Assembly (NCBI GenBank): GCA_965230415.1
Contig: CBDDKZ010000003.1
Span: forward strand, 496,001-560,000
From: CBDDKZ01 sp965230415
Lineage (GTDB): Bacteria; Bacteroidota; Bacteroidia; Cytophagales; JAAEPT01
Reading direction: 5' to 3'
DNA: 64,000 bases
The notes under the pieces are model-generated. The model did not search any database and had not been told where the DNA came from. It saw only the letters and a program-made list of their open reading frames with translations. Below, in pieces: positions 27,927 through 37,088 of the stretch. The first letter of the stretch is position 1, and each line of letters opens with the position of its first letter. A program made the translations under genes and the position numbers.

Positions 27927-28382
27927 TTAGTTACCGGCCTGCTTTGGGCTTAATTTGCGATCTACTGAGTAGTTACCGGCTCCGGTAATGATAAGGCTGA
28001 TGGCCATCCCTATCCATAGAATGAAGTATTCATAACCTTCACCTTGCTGGTTGCCGAACCAATTCATGAAAAAGCCATGTTGAATATGGGAAGTAAATAC
28101 GATTCCTAATGCCAGAAGCAGGTAAGATGCGGCTATTATCCGCGTTGCAAACCCGGAAATTAATGCCAGTGCCCCAAAAGATTCAAGTAAGATAACAAGA
28201 AAGCCAATGAGCCATGGTAAATCCATGGTTTCTGTAAAGAAGGCCATTGTTCCAGTAAAACCATATCCCCCAAACCATCCAAGCAGTTTTTGCGCTCCAT
28301 GTGGAAATACCGCAAAGCCTAGCATAACTCTTATGGCTAGTGGAGCAAAAGATGTTGATGTATTGACTATTTTATGTTTCAT
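27927..28382 (-). CDS. DoxX family membrane protein
   Basis: 151 residues with four membrane helices and the DoxX hallmark RVMLGFAVFPHGAQKLLGWF near the start, followed by GFLVILLESFGALALISG. DoxX-like proteins are linked to quinone or thiosulfate redox reactions or redox homeostasis. The start overlaps the stop of the SnoaL-like gene by four bases (ATGA), so translation is probably coupled. Confidence 0.9.
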   Translation of the reverse strand: MKHKIVNTSTSFAPLAIRVMLGFAVFPHGAQKLLGWFGGYGFTGTMAFFTETMDLPWLIGFLVILLESFGALALISGFATRIIAASYLLLALGIVFTSHIQHGFFMNWFGNQQGEGYEYFILWIGMAISLIITGAGNYSVDRKLSPKQAGN

Positions 28383-28747
28383 GATACCGGTTTTTGATTG
28401 TTATAGTAAAATTTTTCCTTAACGATTCTCCCATTTTTCCATTCCTGTACAGCTACCTGGGTGTAGTTTCGAATGCCCCATTCTTTGTGTGTGTAATCGT
28501 ACTGCCACTCAACCATAGTGGTGTTTTCTCCTAAGGTGACTTTGAGCACTTGCGCACTTCTGAATTCGGTGATATTACCCAAAAACGCTTCTTCCCTTTT
28601 TCTATTAGCCTCTTTTCCAATGGCAGGTTCCGATTCATTTTCCTGCATTATTACATCGTCATCGTAATACTTTTCAAAGGCTTCCATAGCCTTACCCTGA
28701 AGGATGAGATCGTTCAGATCCGTGATTTTTTCTAATAATTTTGACAT
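28379..28747 (-). CDS. SnoaL-like (NTF2-fold) protein
   Basis: 122 residues of a cone-shaped NTF2/SnoaL fold: ITDLNDLILQGKAMEAFEKYYDDDVIMQEN, then EAFLGNITEFRSAQVLKVTL, MVEWQYDYTH and QVAVQEWKNGRIVKEKFYYN. Such proteins can be isomerases, hydrolases or binding proteins; no catalytic residues can be assigned. It overlaps the DoxX gene by four bases and lies 99 bases after the Crp-like regulator, its likely controller. Confidence 0.85.
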   Translation of the reverse strand: MSKLLEKITDLNDLILQGKAMEAFEKYYDDDVIMQENESEPAIGKEANRKREEAFLGNITEFRSAQVLKVTLGENTTMVEWQYDYTHKEWGIRNYTQVAVQEWKNGRIVKEKFYYNNQKPVS

Positions 28748-28846
28748 AAGCTTTTTGTTAATTATTCATAACACAAAGCTCCACATTGCGGTTGTCAAAA
28801 AAATTCAACTAGCAGTAAAAAGGAAGTTAAACTAGATGAACATCAT

Positions 28847-29431
28847 CTAGTCATCCATGATGAGCTCAGCTCTTATTTTGCTCAAGAATTGCTTGGTTAT
28901 TCCAAGGTAGGAAGCGATTAAATATTGAGGGACACGCTGTTCGATAGCCGGGTATTGTTTACGAAAAATAAGGTACCTTTCTTTCGCCGTAAGGCTTAAG
29001 TTTCTGACAACTCTTTTTTGCGAAGCTACGAACGCGTTTTGAATGATTATACGGAAAAAACGTTCAAGTTTTGGGATTTGAGTATATAATAATTTCAGAC
29101 TTTCATAGGAGATCTGAGCTACTTTCGTGTTTTCCAGGCATTGCACATTATAATCTGCAGGTTGTTGCGTAATAAAACTGCCCAAATCTGCCGTCCACCA
29201 GTTTTCGATGGCAAACATGACGACGTATTCGTTTCCTTCCTGGTCGATAAAAAAAGTTTTAGCACAACCCGATATAACATAAGACTCACATTTGCATACG
29301 TCTCCCTGCTGAACAATAAATTGGCCTTTCAGGTAATTTCTGGTTTTTACATGTTCGGACAAAATGGATGTCTCCTGATCGGATAAATCTATGTGTTTGT
29401 TTATATGTTTCAGAAGTGATTCTATTTCCAT
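28847..29431 (-). CDS. Crp/Fnr-family transcriptional regulator
   Basis: 194 residues. The cyclic-nucleotide-type beta-roll occupies residues 10-120 (YLKGQFIVQQGDVCKCESYV ... NEYVVMFAIENWWTADLGSF). A C-terminal helix-turn-helix follows (QRVPQYLIASYLGITKQFLS). It lacks an Fnr-like four-Cys cluster. Many such Bacteroidota regulators respond to unknown signals. It precedes the SnoaL-like and DoxX genes on the same strand and is probably their regulator. Confidence 0.9.
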   Translation of the reverse strand: MEIESLLKHINKHIDLSDQETSILSEHVKTRNYLKGQFIVQQGDVCKCESYVISGCAKTFFIDQEGNEYVVMFAIENWWTADLGSFITQQPADYNVQCLENTKVAQISYESLKLLYTQIPKLERFFRIIIQNAFVASQKRVVRNLSLTAKERYLIFRKQYPAIEQRVPQYLIASYLGITKQFLSKIRAELIMDD

Positions 29432-29535
29432 ATGTACTAGTGCCTAAAACCTCATAAAAAGCTATAGGGTATTAGGTTTTCAATATAGTACCTTCCGATG
29501 ACTATCGGAAATGCATCCTGTTAGTAAATCGTTTT

Positions 29536-29937
29536 TTAAGATTTTAGTATTTCCGGGCTTTTATTAATTTTTTTATAAGAAATTATTCTGGCTACAGCAA
29601 ATCCCCCCAAAATCAAAGGTTTTGTTTCAAATTCGAAGCTAATAGTGTAGTTCTTTTTTTTCATTGTTATGGGGCTTTCAGGATGAAGGTTTTTGAAATT
29701 TGTCTTGTTGACGTATATCCATTGAATGTTGTCAAATTGATCTTTTAAGAAGACCCTTTTTTTTCCTAGCAAAGATTCAATTCCGTTTCTGAAAAAATCA
29801 TTTTGCCCTAAATCGATCATTTTATATTTCACCTCCGACTCACCTGTGACTATTTTCGAATGAACTAATCGGTACCTCAATAGCACAAGAAGACATAGTA
29901 ATAAAGATGTAATTGCACTATAAACTATTGTTTTCAT
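29536..29937 (-). CDS. Hypothetical protein with N-terminal membrane anchor
   Basis: 133 residues. One N-terminal hydrophobic helix (VYSAITSLLLCLLVLLRYRL), then a basic, beta-rich soluble part (FFRNGIESLLGKKRVFLKDQ ... YTISFEFETKPLILGGFAVA). Family not recognised; no operon partner. Confidence 0.6.
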   Translation of the reverse strand: MKTIVYSAITSLLLCLLVLLRYRLVHSKIVTGESEVKYKMIDLGQNDFFRNGIESLLGKKRVFLKDQFDNIQWIYVNKTNFKNLHPESPITMKKKNYTISFEFETKPLILGGFAVARIISYKKINKSPEILKS

Positions 29938-30250
29938 TTCCTGTTTTCTAATGTAACAATGACTATTTTGGCCTATTTACTCCTTATGAGACATCTTTTT
30001 TAATTATAAGTTATTGATGTATATAATCCTTAATATACTTCATGTTTGTCATTAGTTAGGTACTAGGGTTTAGAAATCGACCTGAATTCTTAAACAAAGT
30101 AGTTTTTAAAGACTTTTGTACAAAATTAGATGCTTCAAATAGATATTGCGTTATATTTGCGTTCATAACCTGATATTGACTTTTTTTGAATATGCGGGTA
30201 TAGTTAATGTTAAAAAACAAAAGAGAAAATTTCGTATTAAATAAGTAGCA
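29938..30250. other. Intergenic region with promoter of the T9SS gene
   Basis: 313 AT-rich bases between divergent genes. It holds the -7 box at 30152-30159. Nothing else stands out. Confidence 0.4.
30152..30159 (+). promoter_or_regulatory. Bacteroidota -7 promoter element
   Basis: TATATTTG fits the TAnnTTTG -7 consensus used by the primary sigma factor of this phylum. It lies 92 bases before the ATG of the T9SS protein. A matching -33 TTG at the expected distance is not obvious. Confidence 0.4.
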
Positions 30251-31426
30251 ATGAGAAAATTAATTTTAGTAGGATTTCTAATAAGTCTGAGTACTTTTTC
30301 GTTAAATGCACAGATTACGTTAACTCAGGCTAATACGCTGCATAACGCCTCTTATATGAGGGTGATTAACATTAATAATGAAGGAATCGCTATTCCTGTT
30401 GAGGGAACAAATGTTGATTATGATTATTCAAACTTGCCGCTTCCTATAAAGGTAGATACTACCATTTTTTCTCCGGCTACCAGGGAGAATTTTGATACAT
30501 ATACCCGTTTCTCACTTGGCGGTTCTAATTTAGGTGATATTAGGGTTGAAAGTGAGTATTATACGGAAGTTACGACCGATGGGATCGCAGAAACAGGCAG
30601 TTTTTTATTGTCTCAGAGCAGTGATATTACAGCTATTACAGGTAGCCCTGGTGATGAGTTGGAATTTCCCGGATCGACCAATATTTTTGAAACTCCGGCT
30701 CCCATTATTGCCTTTCCGGCGACCTATGAATCGAATTGGTCTTCTACCATTGAATTCAGAACAGATTTCCTTTTGACGGTTGCCAGTTTTGGATTAACTA
30801 ACACACCCGGATTTAGCAAGCAGTATGTTAGCATCAATTCCGATGTGGTTGGTTGGGGCAAACTTACCTTAGCAATAGCTGGTAATAATGTAATGAAAGA
30901 TGTTTTATTGGTAAAACGCACCGAATTACTCATTGACAGTGTGTTTCTTGGAGGTGCTCCGGCGCCGGAACCATTATTAGATGCTTTTCAAATAGAACAA
31001 GGTGATACCACTATCCTAAATTCATACGAATTTTTCGCTGAAGGTCATGAGGAACCTGTGTTTTGGATTAATATGTCAGATGACTTTTCTAGTGTTAGAT
31101 CCAGCCGCTACGACGTCTCTTTTGCAACAATCGTAGGTATTGAAGACTTAGCCGCCAAGGGAAATAGTAGTTTGTCTTTGTATCCTAACCCTTCAACGAC
31201 AGGTTCAACTGTTTTTATTAAAGGCGGTATAGCAGGTAATAATGTTATCGTTAGAGTTTACTCGGAAGAAGGTGTTTTGGTTCACGAAGGCACTGTTCAA
31301 AATACAAAAGGCAAGGATTTAGCATGGGGAATTCCTGAAAGTATGCAGGCGGGCTTGTACCATATTTCAATCGTGTCACCTCAGGACTCCGAAGAAATCT
31401 ATGTAGGCAAAACATGGATTAAGTAG
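30251..31426 (+). CDS. Secreted protein with T9SS sorting domain
   Basis: 391 residues. A signal peptide (MRKLILVGFLISLSTFSLNA) precedes a ~270-residue beta-rich body with no recognised domain, containing few Cys and many Thr/Ser. The last ~75 residues are a type A T9SS sorting domain (SLYPNPSTTGSTVFIKGG ... AGLYHISIVSPQDSEEIY). Expected to be secreted or surface-anchored. Plus-strand and monocistronic. Confidence 0.85.
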   Translation: MRKLILVGFLISLSTFSLNAQITLTQANTLHNASYMRVININNEGIAIPVEGTNVDYDYSNLPLPIKVDTTIFSPATRENFDTYTRFSLGGSNLGDIRVESEYYTEVTTDGIAETGSFLLSQSSDITAITGSPGDELEFPGSTNIFETPAPIIAFPATYESNWSSTIEFRTDFLLTVASFGLTNTPGFSKQYVSINSDVVGWGKLTLAIAGNNVMKDVLLVKRTELLIDSVFLGGAPAPEPLLDAFQIEQGDTTILNSYEFFAEGHEEPVFWINMSDDFSSVRSSRYDVSFATIVGIEDLAAKGNSSLSLYPNPSTTGSTVFIKGGIAGNNVIVRVYSEEGVLVHEGTVQNTKGKDLAWGIPESMQAGLYHISIVSPQDSEEIYVGKTWIK

Positions 31427-31572
31427 TTTGTCATCCAAAGAAGAGCAAGTTAAGGAACTCGATTTCTTCAGTAATTAAAACAATATCGATTTATGCGAAA
31501 TAGGTTGGTAGGATGATTTATTTCCAAAGTAGTTTCCATTAGTTAACTATGAATCTGCCTGGAAATGTCCTA

Positions 31573-31902
31573 TCAAGCCTTATTTAATGTGGTAGCGTGT
31601 TTGTTTATTTGATAGTTTCCGTTTTTGCATGTTATTTCCATTTTTCCTTCGGTCCAACCTTGAGCAAGGGCAAAGGAAATTGATTCGCTGACAAAGTGAG
31701 GAGTAACACTTTTAGGTTCGAAATCAGGAGGTTTATTTTCCTTGTCATTCACATATAACCACTCATCATACCACCCGAAATCAATAATCAAAAGACTATT
31801 TTTAAATGCACTTGAACTCACGATTATTTTTTCATTGAATTTCCAATAAAACTCCTGTTCATTTACTGAAATGCTTCTCAGTCCTTTTTTTGAAATAGCC
31901 AT
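31573..31902 (-). CDS. Hypothetical protein, 109 aa
   Basis: A small soluble beta-rich protein (SVNEQEFYWKFNEKIIVSSS ... LIIDFGWYDEWLYVNDKENK ... ALAQGWTEGKMEITCKNGNY). Similar short proteins with a WxxEWLY turn occur as uncharacterised conserved genes; function unknown. Stand-alone. Confidence 0.65.
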   Translation of the reverse strand: MAISKKGLRSISVNEQEFYWKFNEKIIVSSSAFKNSLLIIDFGWYDEWLYVNDKENKPPDFEPKSVTPHFVSESISFALAQGWTEGKMEITCKNGNYQINKHATTLNKA

Positions 31903-32057
31903 ATTTTACTGCTTCCAGATTTTTAATTTACTGGTTTCATTACGGATTAAAAAAACAAGAAGGGTTTCCACGTCCCTTTTAGTCAATGTCGCAAATTTCA
32001 TTTCTTTAACTCCCTTGATTAATTTTATAGCATTGATGGAATCTCGATTGTCAAGAA

Positions 32058-32297
32058 TTATAGATGGTTTTTCATCGATGCCATTAAATCCTGAACACTC
32101 ATTCCATTCTCTAAGTATTTGGATATATTTTGATTTTCGTTTTTCCAGTTCTCAAATAGCTGAGCTATCAAAAAATCAAATTCCTCTGGACGAATTAAGA
32201 TCCTTTCATTCTTATCAATTGATTCAAAAATAACATAGTCGTCAAAAGCTCCATATGGGGGAGATTCTTTTGACCAACTTGTTTTTATTTCATTCAT
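32058..32297 (-). CDS. Hypothetical protein, 79 aa
   Basis: From the ATG at 32297 (MNEIKTSWSKESPPYGAFDD) the protein is 79 residues and soluble, with an acidic middle (IRPEEFDFLIAQLFENWKNE). An upstream in-frame start at 32378 would add an unlikely 27-residue tail. Not recognised. Confidence 0.5.
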   Translation of the reverse strand: MNEIKTSWSKESPPYGAFDDYVIFESIDKNERILIRPEEFDFLIAQLFENWKNENQNISKYLENGMSVQDLMASMKNHL

Positions 32298-32614
32298 TTG
32301 GTTTTTTTGATATAAGAGTGTTCCAATCAATAAATTGTATAATATTCTTTTCTTGATTGATGTTGACACATTATACATTAACAGTCTTTTTAATACCGCT
32401 TATACATTATTAGCAGCATTTATTAACGCCATTACTTCTGATTTCACACGTTCATAAATCCATTCCTGATCCCCAGCCGGTAATTCTTCTAACAGATTTT
32501 CATTGTTTTCATTAAAATCTGCCAGGGTGTCCTCTAGGAGCTCTTGCTCAATGTCCTTTAGTCGTTGCTTATTGCTGAAGTCCAGTGCGCCAATTTTAGA
32601 TATAGCACTTTCTA

Positions 32615-32622
32615 ATCTATTA
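32615..32622. repeat. 8-bp target-site duplication of IS66 (left)
   Basis: ATCTATTA, repeated exactly at 34821-34828 on the far side of the element. Eight bases is the usual IS66-family duplication. Confidence 0.9.
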
Positions 32623-32695
32623 GTATCCCTACGGTGTTGAGTGTATTTACTGATAACATCAAAATGACGAATTTAGGCATTAAAAACAGATAGTT

Positions 32696-32986
32696 ATGTC
32701 TAAACAAAGAAATAGCGGGGAGATGTTTCCATTGATAGAAGAATGGGAACGCAGTGGTCAAAGTCAAAAGGAGTTCTGTAGCTCAGTTGGTGTAGCGCAG
32801 CATTTAATGTCGTATTGGGTGAAGAAATACAGAGAAGAGGCCATTGATGAGAAATCTGGTTTTACAGAAATAAAAGCTAGTTCATTAGCCAGTCCGATCG
32901 AAATCTGTTACCCCAACGGAGTGGTTGTTCGCCTGTCAGACCCGAAAGCTACAGGTCTACTCAAAACACTCATTGGGCTGATCTAG
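32696..32986 (+). CDS. tnpA: IS66 accessory protein TnpA
   Basis: 96 residues with an N-terminal helix-turn-helix (MFPLIEEWERSGQSQKEFCS ... QHLMSYWVKKYREE), typical of the first IS66 open frame. Needed for efficient IS66 transposition. Its TAG stop overlaps the GTG start of tnpB by one base. Confidence 0.92.
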   Translation: MSKQRNSGEMFPLIEEWERSGQSQKEFCSSVGVAQHLMSYWVKKYREEAIDEKSGFTEIKASSLASPIEICYPNGVVVRLSDPKATGLLKTLIGLI

Positions 32987-33333
32987 TGTTTACCTTAAGC
33001 AGCTCGAATCGTTTTTTTCTTCACCGTAAACCAACTGATATGCGCAAAGGCTTTGATAGCCTGGCTGGTTTAGTACAAACAGAGATGCAATCTAATCCAT
33101 TGGACGGATCGGTTTATGTATTTATGAATAAAAATCGTAACCTGATTAAACTATTGCATTGGCAGAAAGGTGGCTTTACCCTTTACTACAAAAGATTAGA
33201 ACGAGGTGTTTTTGAACGTCCGACATGTGATGATTCCACTCAAATCACCTGGTCTGAATTGGTGATGATAATAGAAGGAATACAACTAGATTCTATTAAG
33301 AAAAAAGTGCGCTATAAAAGGGCTAAAACATAG
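32986..33333 (+). CDS. tnpB: IS66 accessory protein TnpB
   Basis: 115 residues with the IS66 Orf2 signature FFLHRKPTDMRKGFDSLAGL and the block VYVFMNKNRNLIKLLHWQKGGFTLYYKRLE. Starts at GTG, overlapping the tnpA stop. Role in transposition not fully defined. Confidence 0.95.
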   Translation: MFTLSSSNRFFLHRKPTDMRKGFDSLAGLVQTEMQSNPLDGSVYVFMNKNRNLIKLLHWQKGGFTLYYKRLERGVFERPTCDDSTQITWSELVMIIEGIQLDSIKKKVRYKRAKT

Positions 33334-33364
33334 GTTTAAAACCTATTTTTGCGTATTTTTAACT

Positions 33365-34795
33365 ATGCCAAAACAGCAAGATTTAGCAGAAGAAAATTTG
33401 GTTTTACGTCAAGAGGTAGCCTTTCTAAAAGAAGAACTGGCACAGCTAAAGCGGATGCTATTTGGCAGCAAAAAAGAGCGTTTCATCGCTGGTGATAATG
33501 GTCAGCAATCCTTGTTTGATACACCTGCCCAACAAGAAGAACCCGAACAGGAAAACATCACTTATCAACGTAACAAACCTGCTAAAAACAACGCAAAACG
33601 TTTGTTATTACCGGCGCACCTGCCTCGCAAAGAAGAGGTGATTGAGCCAGAAGGTATCGACACGGAGCGTTGTATTAAAATCGGGGAAAAAGTATCGGAG
33701 GTACTTGAATATACACCGGGTAAGTTTTATGTCAACAAAACCGTTCGTCCGGTATATAAACAAGTCAATGAAGAAATCACGGTAGCGGATTTGCCAACTC
33801 AGGTTATCCCAAATGGCAATGCGGGAGCTTCACTTTTAGCCTATTTAATGGTTAGTAAGTTCATTGATCACTTGCCCTTTTATCGTCAGGTACAAATCTT
33901 TAAACGAGATGGGATGAAAATCCCTGAATCAACGATCACTGGTTGGTTTAGAAAGACCTGTGATTTACTCACCCCACTTTATGAACTGATGACCAAGCAG
34001 ATAAGAGGGTCGGATTACATACAAGCTGACGAAAGTCCGATTCCGGTGTTAAGTAATCAGAAACCGGGGAGCACGCATAAGGGGTATCAATGGGTGTTTT
34101 TATTACCAAAAAGCAAGCTGGTAATATTCCAATATTACGCTTCCAGAGGCCAGGAAGTGCCCAATGAATTATTGGCTGATTTTAAGGGCTGCCTACAAAC
34201 TGATGGCTATGCAGGATATGGTACTATAGGCAAAAAGGAAGCCATTACCCATATTGCTTGCATGGCTCATGCCCGTCGCAAGTTTGAAGTCGCTCAACAA
34301 AATGATCCAAAGTTGGCTACTTATGCACTAGAATTAATACAGCAATTATATGCTGTAGAACGCAGGGTAACAGATAATGGGCTCGATGTCAGCGAGATAA
34401 AATCATTGCGTCAGGAAAAATCAGTTCCTTTGCTGGATCAATTCAAAACATGGCTTGATGAAACTTATCCAGCAGTACTCCCTAAAAGCGCAATAGGTAA
34501 AGCAATTGCTTATACTTTAAAACTGTGGCCGCAATTAAGCCGATATACTGAAAACGGTGAATGGCACATTGATAACAATGCGGTAGAAAACAAAATTCGC
34601 CCACTGGCTTTAGGTAGAAAGAATTATTTGTTTGCCGGTTCGCACAATGCAGCTCAACAGGCAGCTATGATGTATTCCTTTTTCGGTACCTGCAAACTAA
34701 ATGATGTAGAACCACTGGAATGGTTAAAGCAAACATTACAAAAAATACCTGATACCAAATTGGCAGATCTCCATAAACTTTTACCCATTAAGTAA
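33365..34795 (+). CDS. tnpC: IS66 transposase TnpC
   Basis: 476 residues. An N-terminal coiled coil (EENLVLRQEVAFLKEELAQL) precedes the zinc-finger-like and DDE transposase core. The core includes YIQADESPIPVL (first Asp), LQTDGYAGY (second Asp), CMAHARRKFE, and IDNNAVENKIRPLALGRKNY with the catalytic Glu. A C-terminal IS66_C segment follows. Full length and apparently intact. Confidence 0.96.
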   Translation: MPKQQDLAEENLVLRQEVAFLKEELAQLKRMLFGSKKERFIAGDNGQQSLFDTPAQQEEPEQENITYQRNKPAKNNAKRLLLPAHLPRKEEVIEPEGIDTERCIKIGEKVSEVLEYTPGKFYVNKTVRPVYKQVNEEITVADLPTQVIPNGNAGASLLAYLMVSKFIDHLPFYRQVQIFKRDGMKIPESTITGWFRKTCDLLTPLYELMTKQIRGSDYIQADESPIPVLSNQKPGSTHKGYQWVFLLPKSKLVIFQYYASRGQEVPNELLADFKGCLQTDGYAGYGTIGKKEAITHIACMAHARRKFEVAQQNDPKLATYALELIQQLYAVERRVTDNGLDVSEIKSLRQEKSVPLLDQFKTWLDETYPAVLPKSAIGKAIAYTLKLWPQLSRYTENGEWHIDNNAVENKIRPLALGRKNYLFAGSHNAAQQAAMMYSFFGTCKLNDVEPLEWLKQTLQKIPDTKLADLHKLLPIK

Positions 34796-34820
34796 TATAC
34801 GCCTGGGGCCGTAGGGATAC

Positions 34821-34828
34821 ATCTATTA
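34821..34828. repeat. 8-bp target-site duplication of IS66 (right)
   Basis: ATCTATTA, the partner of 32615-32622. Confidence 0.9.
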
Positions 34829-35635
34829 TTGGTGATATAATTCCTGATCTCATCTAAAATAAAAGAAAGGTCTTCTGATTTCGATGAAACCTCTGGTATG
34901 TATGACCATTTTTCTGCTTGATGAAACTTATTTTCTTCATCAAATTCCTTGTTCTTGAGTTTAACGATAGGGCGGGAGGATAAAGATTCACTATCCGTTT
35001 GATTAAAAGGCTTAATTACTACACCTTCAATTAAATTTTCGGCTAGCTCCGGTAAACCTAGTTCTTTTGGTATTGCTGAATTAATGCGGGGGTTAAAATT
35101 TACCGCATCTCTAAATTTTCCTATCAGCAATGGTTTCGCATAAAAGAGCTCATGTTTTTCGAAATAGGAAATAGCCGTTTCATAATCTAAATAGTGCTTT
35201 GAATCTGAGGTGTTATTTTCTATTGCAATGTCAAAAGCACAAAACTCGATAGCCGGTGAATAATATACCCCCGTTTGAATGGCATTTAAATGATCATTGA
35301 CTTTTACATCAGGATGCGGGTATTTCCCTCCGAATAACTCGCCATAAACAATGTACTTGTTGGCCTTTTCAGCTGAACTTAAGTCTTCGAATAATCGAAG
35401 TATACGATCTTCGAGCTTATTTACAATTAGCTGAAAGCCAAAGAAATCGTCGTTCCATGATAGGTATTCTTTTCTTTTAGCAAACTTTAATGTGCGGTTT
35501 TCATAAACAAAGCTGAAATTGGCTCCATGAACTTTTTCAGTAACCACCCATTTAAATTTTTCCATTTTTGAAAATTCACTTTCATTTAGGCCAAGTTTCT
35601 TTATGCTGCTTGACATTTTTTCATAGCTCGAAAAT

Positions 35636-36118
35636 TCACTCATGGTTTTTATTATTGTTAATGTTTTCAATTGTCTTTCGGCATGCTCTTACATGACTCT
35701 CTTTGTGCCTGTTTGATTGGGAGAAACCCATTTTAGTATAAAATACTGACGCTTCGGAATTGCTTGTAAAGAGTCTGAGCGTTTTGAAATTATCCTCAGC
35801 CCCATTAATTATTTTTTTCACAATCTGAGTGGCAACTCCCATTCTTCGAAAACTTTTGGATACATAAAGGTGTCTCACTCTTCCTATATCCGGATTATGA
35901 ATATAAGGATCGCTATTTAAACCACCGATTGCAATGCATTTTCCGTTGGCGTAAGCTCCTAGCAAGAACTCTCCGTTCTTAGAAAAGTCATTGGTTTTAT
36001 CTATCCATTCGTGAATGGTTTTCGAAACAAACCGGAACCCTTCGGATTCGGCTTCATTTGCAAGCTCATTAAGGTCTTTTAGCTTAGATGAGTTTATTTT
36101 TTGAATTATCAAATCCAT
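35636..36118 (-). CDS. GNAT-family N-acetyltransferase
   Basis: 160 residues. The acetyl-CoA-binding motif is VRHLYVSKSFRRMGVATQIV (R/QxxGxG/A-type loop), followed by LRLFTSNSEASVFYTKMGF. Transfers an acetyl group to an amine of unknown substrate. Its stop overlaps the RNA ligase start, so the two genes were one transcription unit before the IS66 insertion. Confidence 0.85.
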   Translation of the reverse strand: MDLIIQKINSSKLKDLNELANEAESEGFRFVSKTIHEWIDKTNDFSKNGEFLLGAYANGKCIAIGGLNSDPYIHNPDIGRVRHLYVSKSFRRMGVATQIVKKIINGAEDNFKTLRLFTSNSEASVFYTKMGFSQSNRHKESHVRACRKTIENINNNKNHE

Positions 36119-36612
36119 GTTGAGGGATGTTGTGCAATGTCTAAATGATATAAGTGAGGCGTTTGACTTTCAATATAGTAATTCTTCTTTATATAGGTCG
36201 CGTGGCATCGGGGCTCCTGTTAATTTGCAAAAATAAGCGGTCATCTGGGAATACATTTGGATGGCAGTTGATTCACGTGGTAACAAATTTTACTCAAGCC
36301 ATGGATGCCTTTTGGGCCTGATCGATGCGGTCATCCGATTCATTGTTTGTCAGTTAGTGTATTTTGTTCTTCCTCAAGATTAAAAAGTATATACGCACTC
36401 TTTTTGCGTAGATGTTTGAGGCGGGAGATTTTTTTTAAACAGAAAAGCAATCCTTGACTGTAACTAATTAAGTTGTTCAATGTGCTTTGTATTAGGGTAG
36501 GACGTTTGGGCTAAAACTTCTTCGTTGTAAAGTATGAAGCGGTTATGAACTTTGGATTTTATTGTACGAAGTATTTTAGGCTGATCCTTTTTTGGCGCAC
36601 TAAGTTACTTTT
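36119..36612. other. Intergenic region, nothing recognised
   Basis: 494 bases between the GNAT start and the SRPBCC stop. A short stretch near 36169-36195 (caatatagtaattcttctt) recurs near 42340, in another intergenic region. No gene or RNA identified. Confidence 0.4.
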
Positions 36613-37088
36613 TTAGTTGTAATTGCTATGAATTTCCTGGTAATTCTTGCTGTCAACGATTTTACCCGTTTCGATGAAGTATTTCATTCCGAAGAGGTGC
36701 TGTCCTACTGATTTTTTTAGTTGCCCTTTCATTAAATGAATCATAAAACCAGGGAAGGCGGAATTTTGAGATAGCATGCTAAGCTCGGTCTTGTTGCTCC
36801 CTAGTGATTTAAGTTCATAAGTAGCCGACAGGTGTTTAAGCATTGGTAAATTGTGCTTAATAACCTCAATAGTAACACTTTTATGATTAGTGAAATCAGT
36901 TATTTTTTCATCTAAGAATAGCTTGTCGTTGAACTTGCAGTGTCTTACTACATTAATGGCACCCTTATCAGCATCGTCCATGTAGTTTGAAGATTGCATG
37001 GTGCGGTTGTGGATATGGATGTCACCATATTGATTGAATAGTGTAGTTACCCCAATTATTAGGACAGATTATATTATTAATTAAGATA

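Larger units (their letters stand above)
32623..34820 (+). mobile_element. IS66-family insertion sequence, 2198 bp
   Basis: Ends are imperfect inverted repeats beginning GTATCCCTACGG on both sides, flanked by the 8-bp duplication ATCTATTA. It carries the three standard genes tnpA, tnpB and tnpC, all intact and in one orientation. It interrupts an RNA ligase gene. The perfect duplication and the host frame restored on removal indicate a recent insertion. Confidence 0.95.
32400..35643 (-). pseudogene. Rnl2-like RNA ligase gene split by IS66
   Basis: The 5' part (35643-34821) and 3' part (32614-32400) join in frame when the 32623-34820 element and one 8-bp repeat are removed. The restored product is 345 residues, close to T4 Rnl2 (334). 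Rnl2 motifs are clear: WVVTEKVHGANFSF with nucleophile Lys37, EFCAFDI (motif III), EGVVIKP (IV) and PIVKLKNKEF (V). It would seal nicks in RNA. The start ATG overlaps the GNAT stop (ATGAGTGA). As found, the 5' frame runs into the IS and ends at 34654, losing the C-terminal ~70 residues but keeping all nucleotidyltransferase motifs. Confidence 0.9.
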
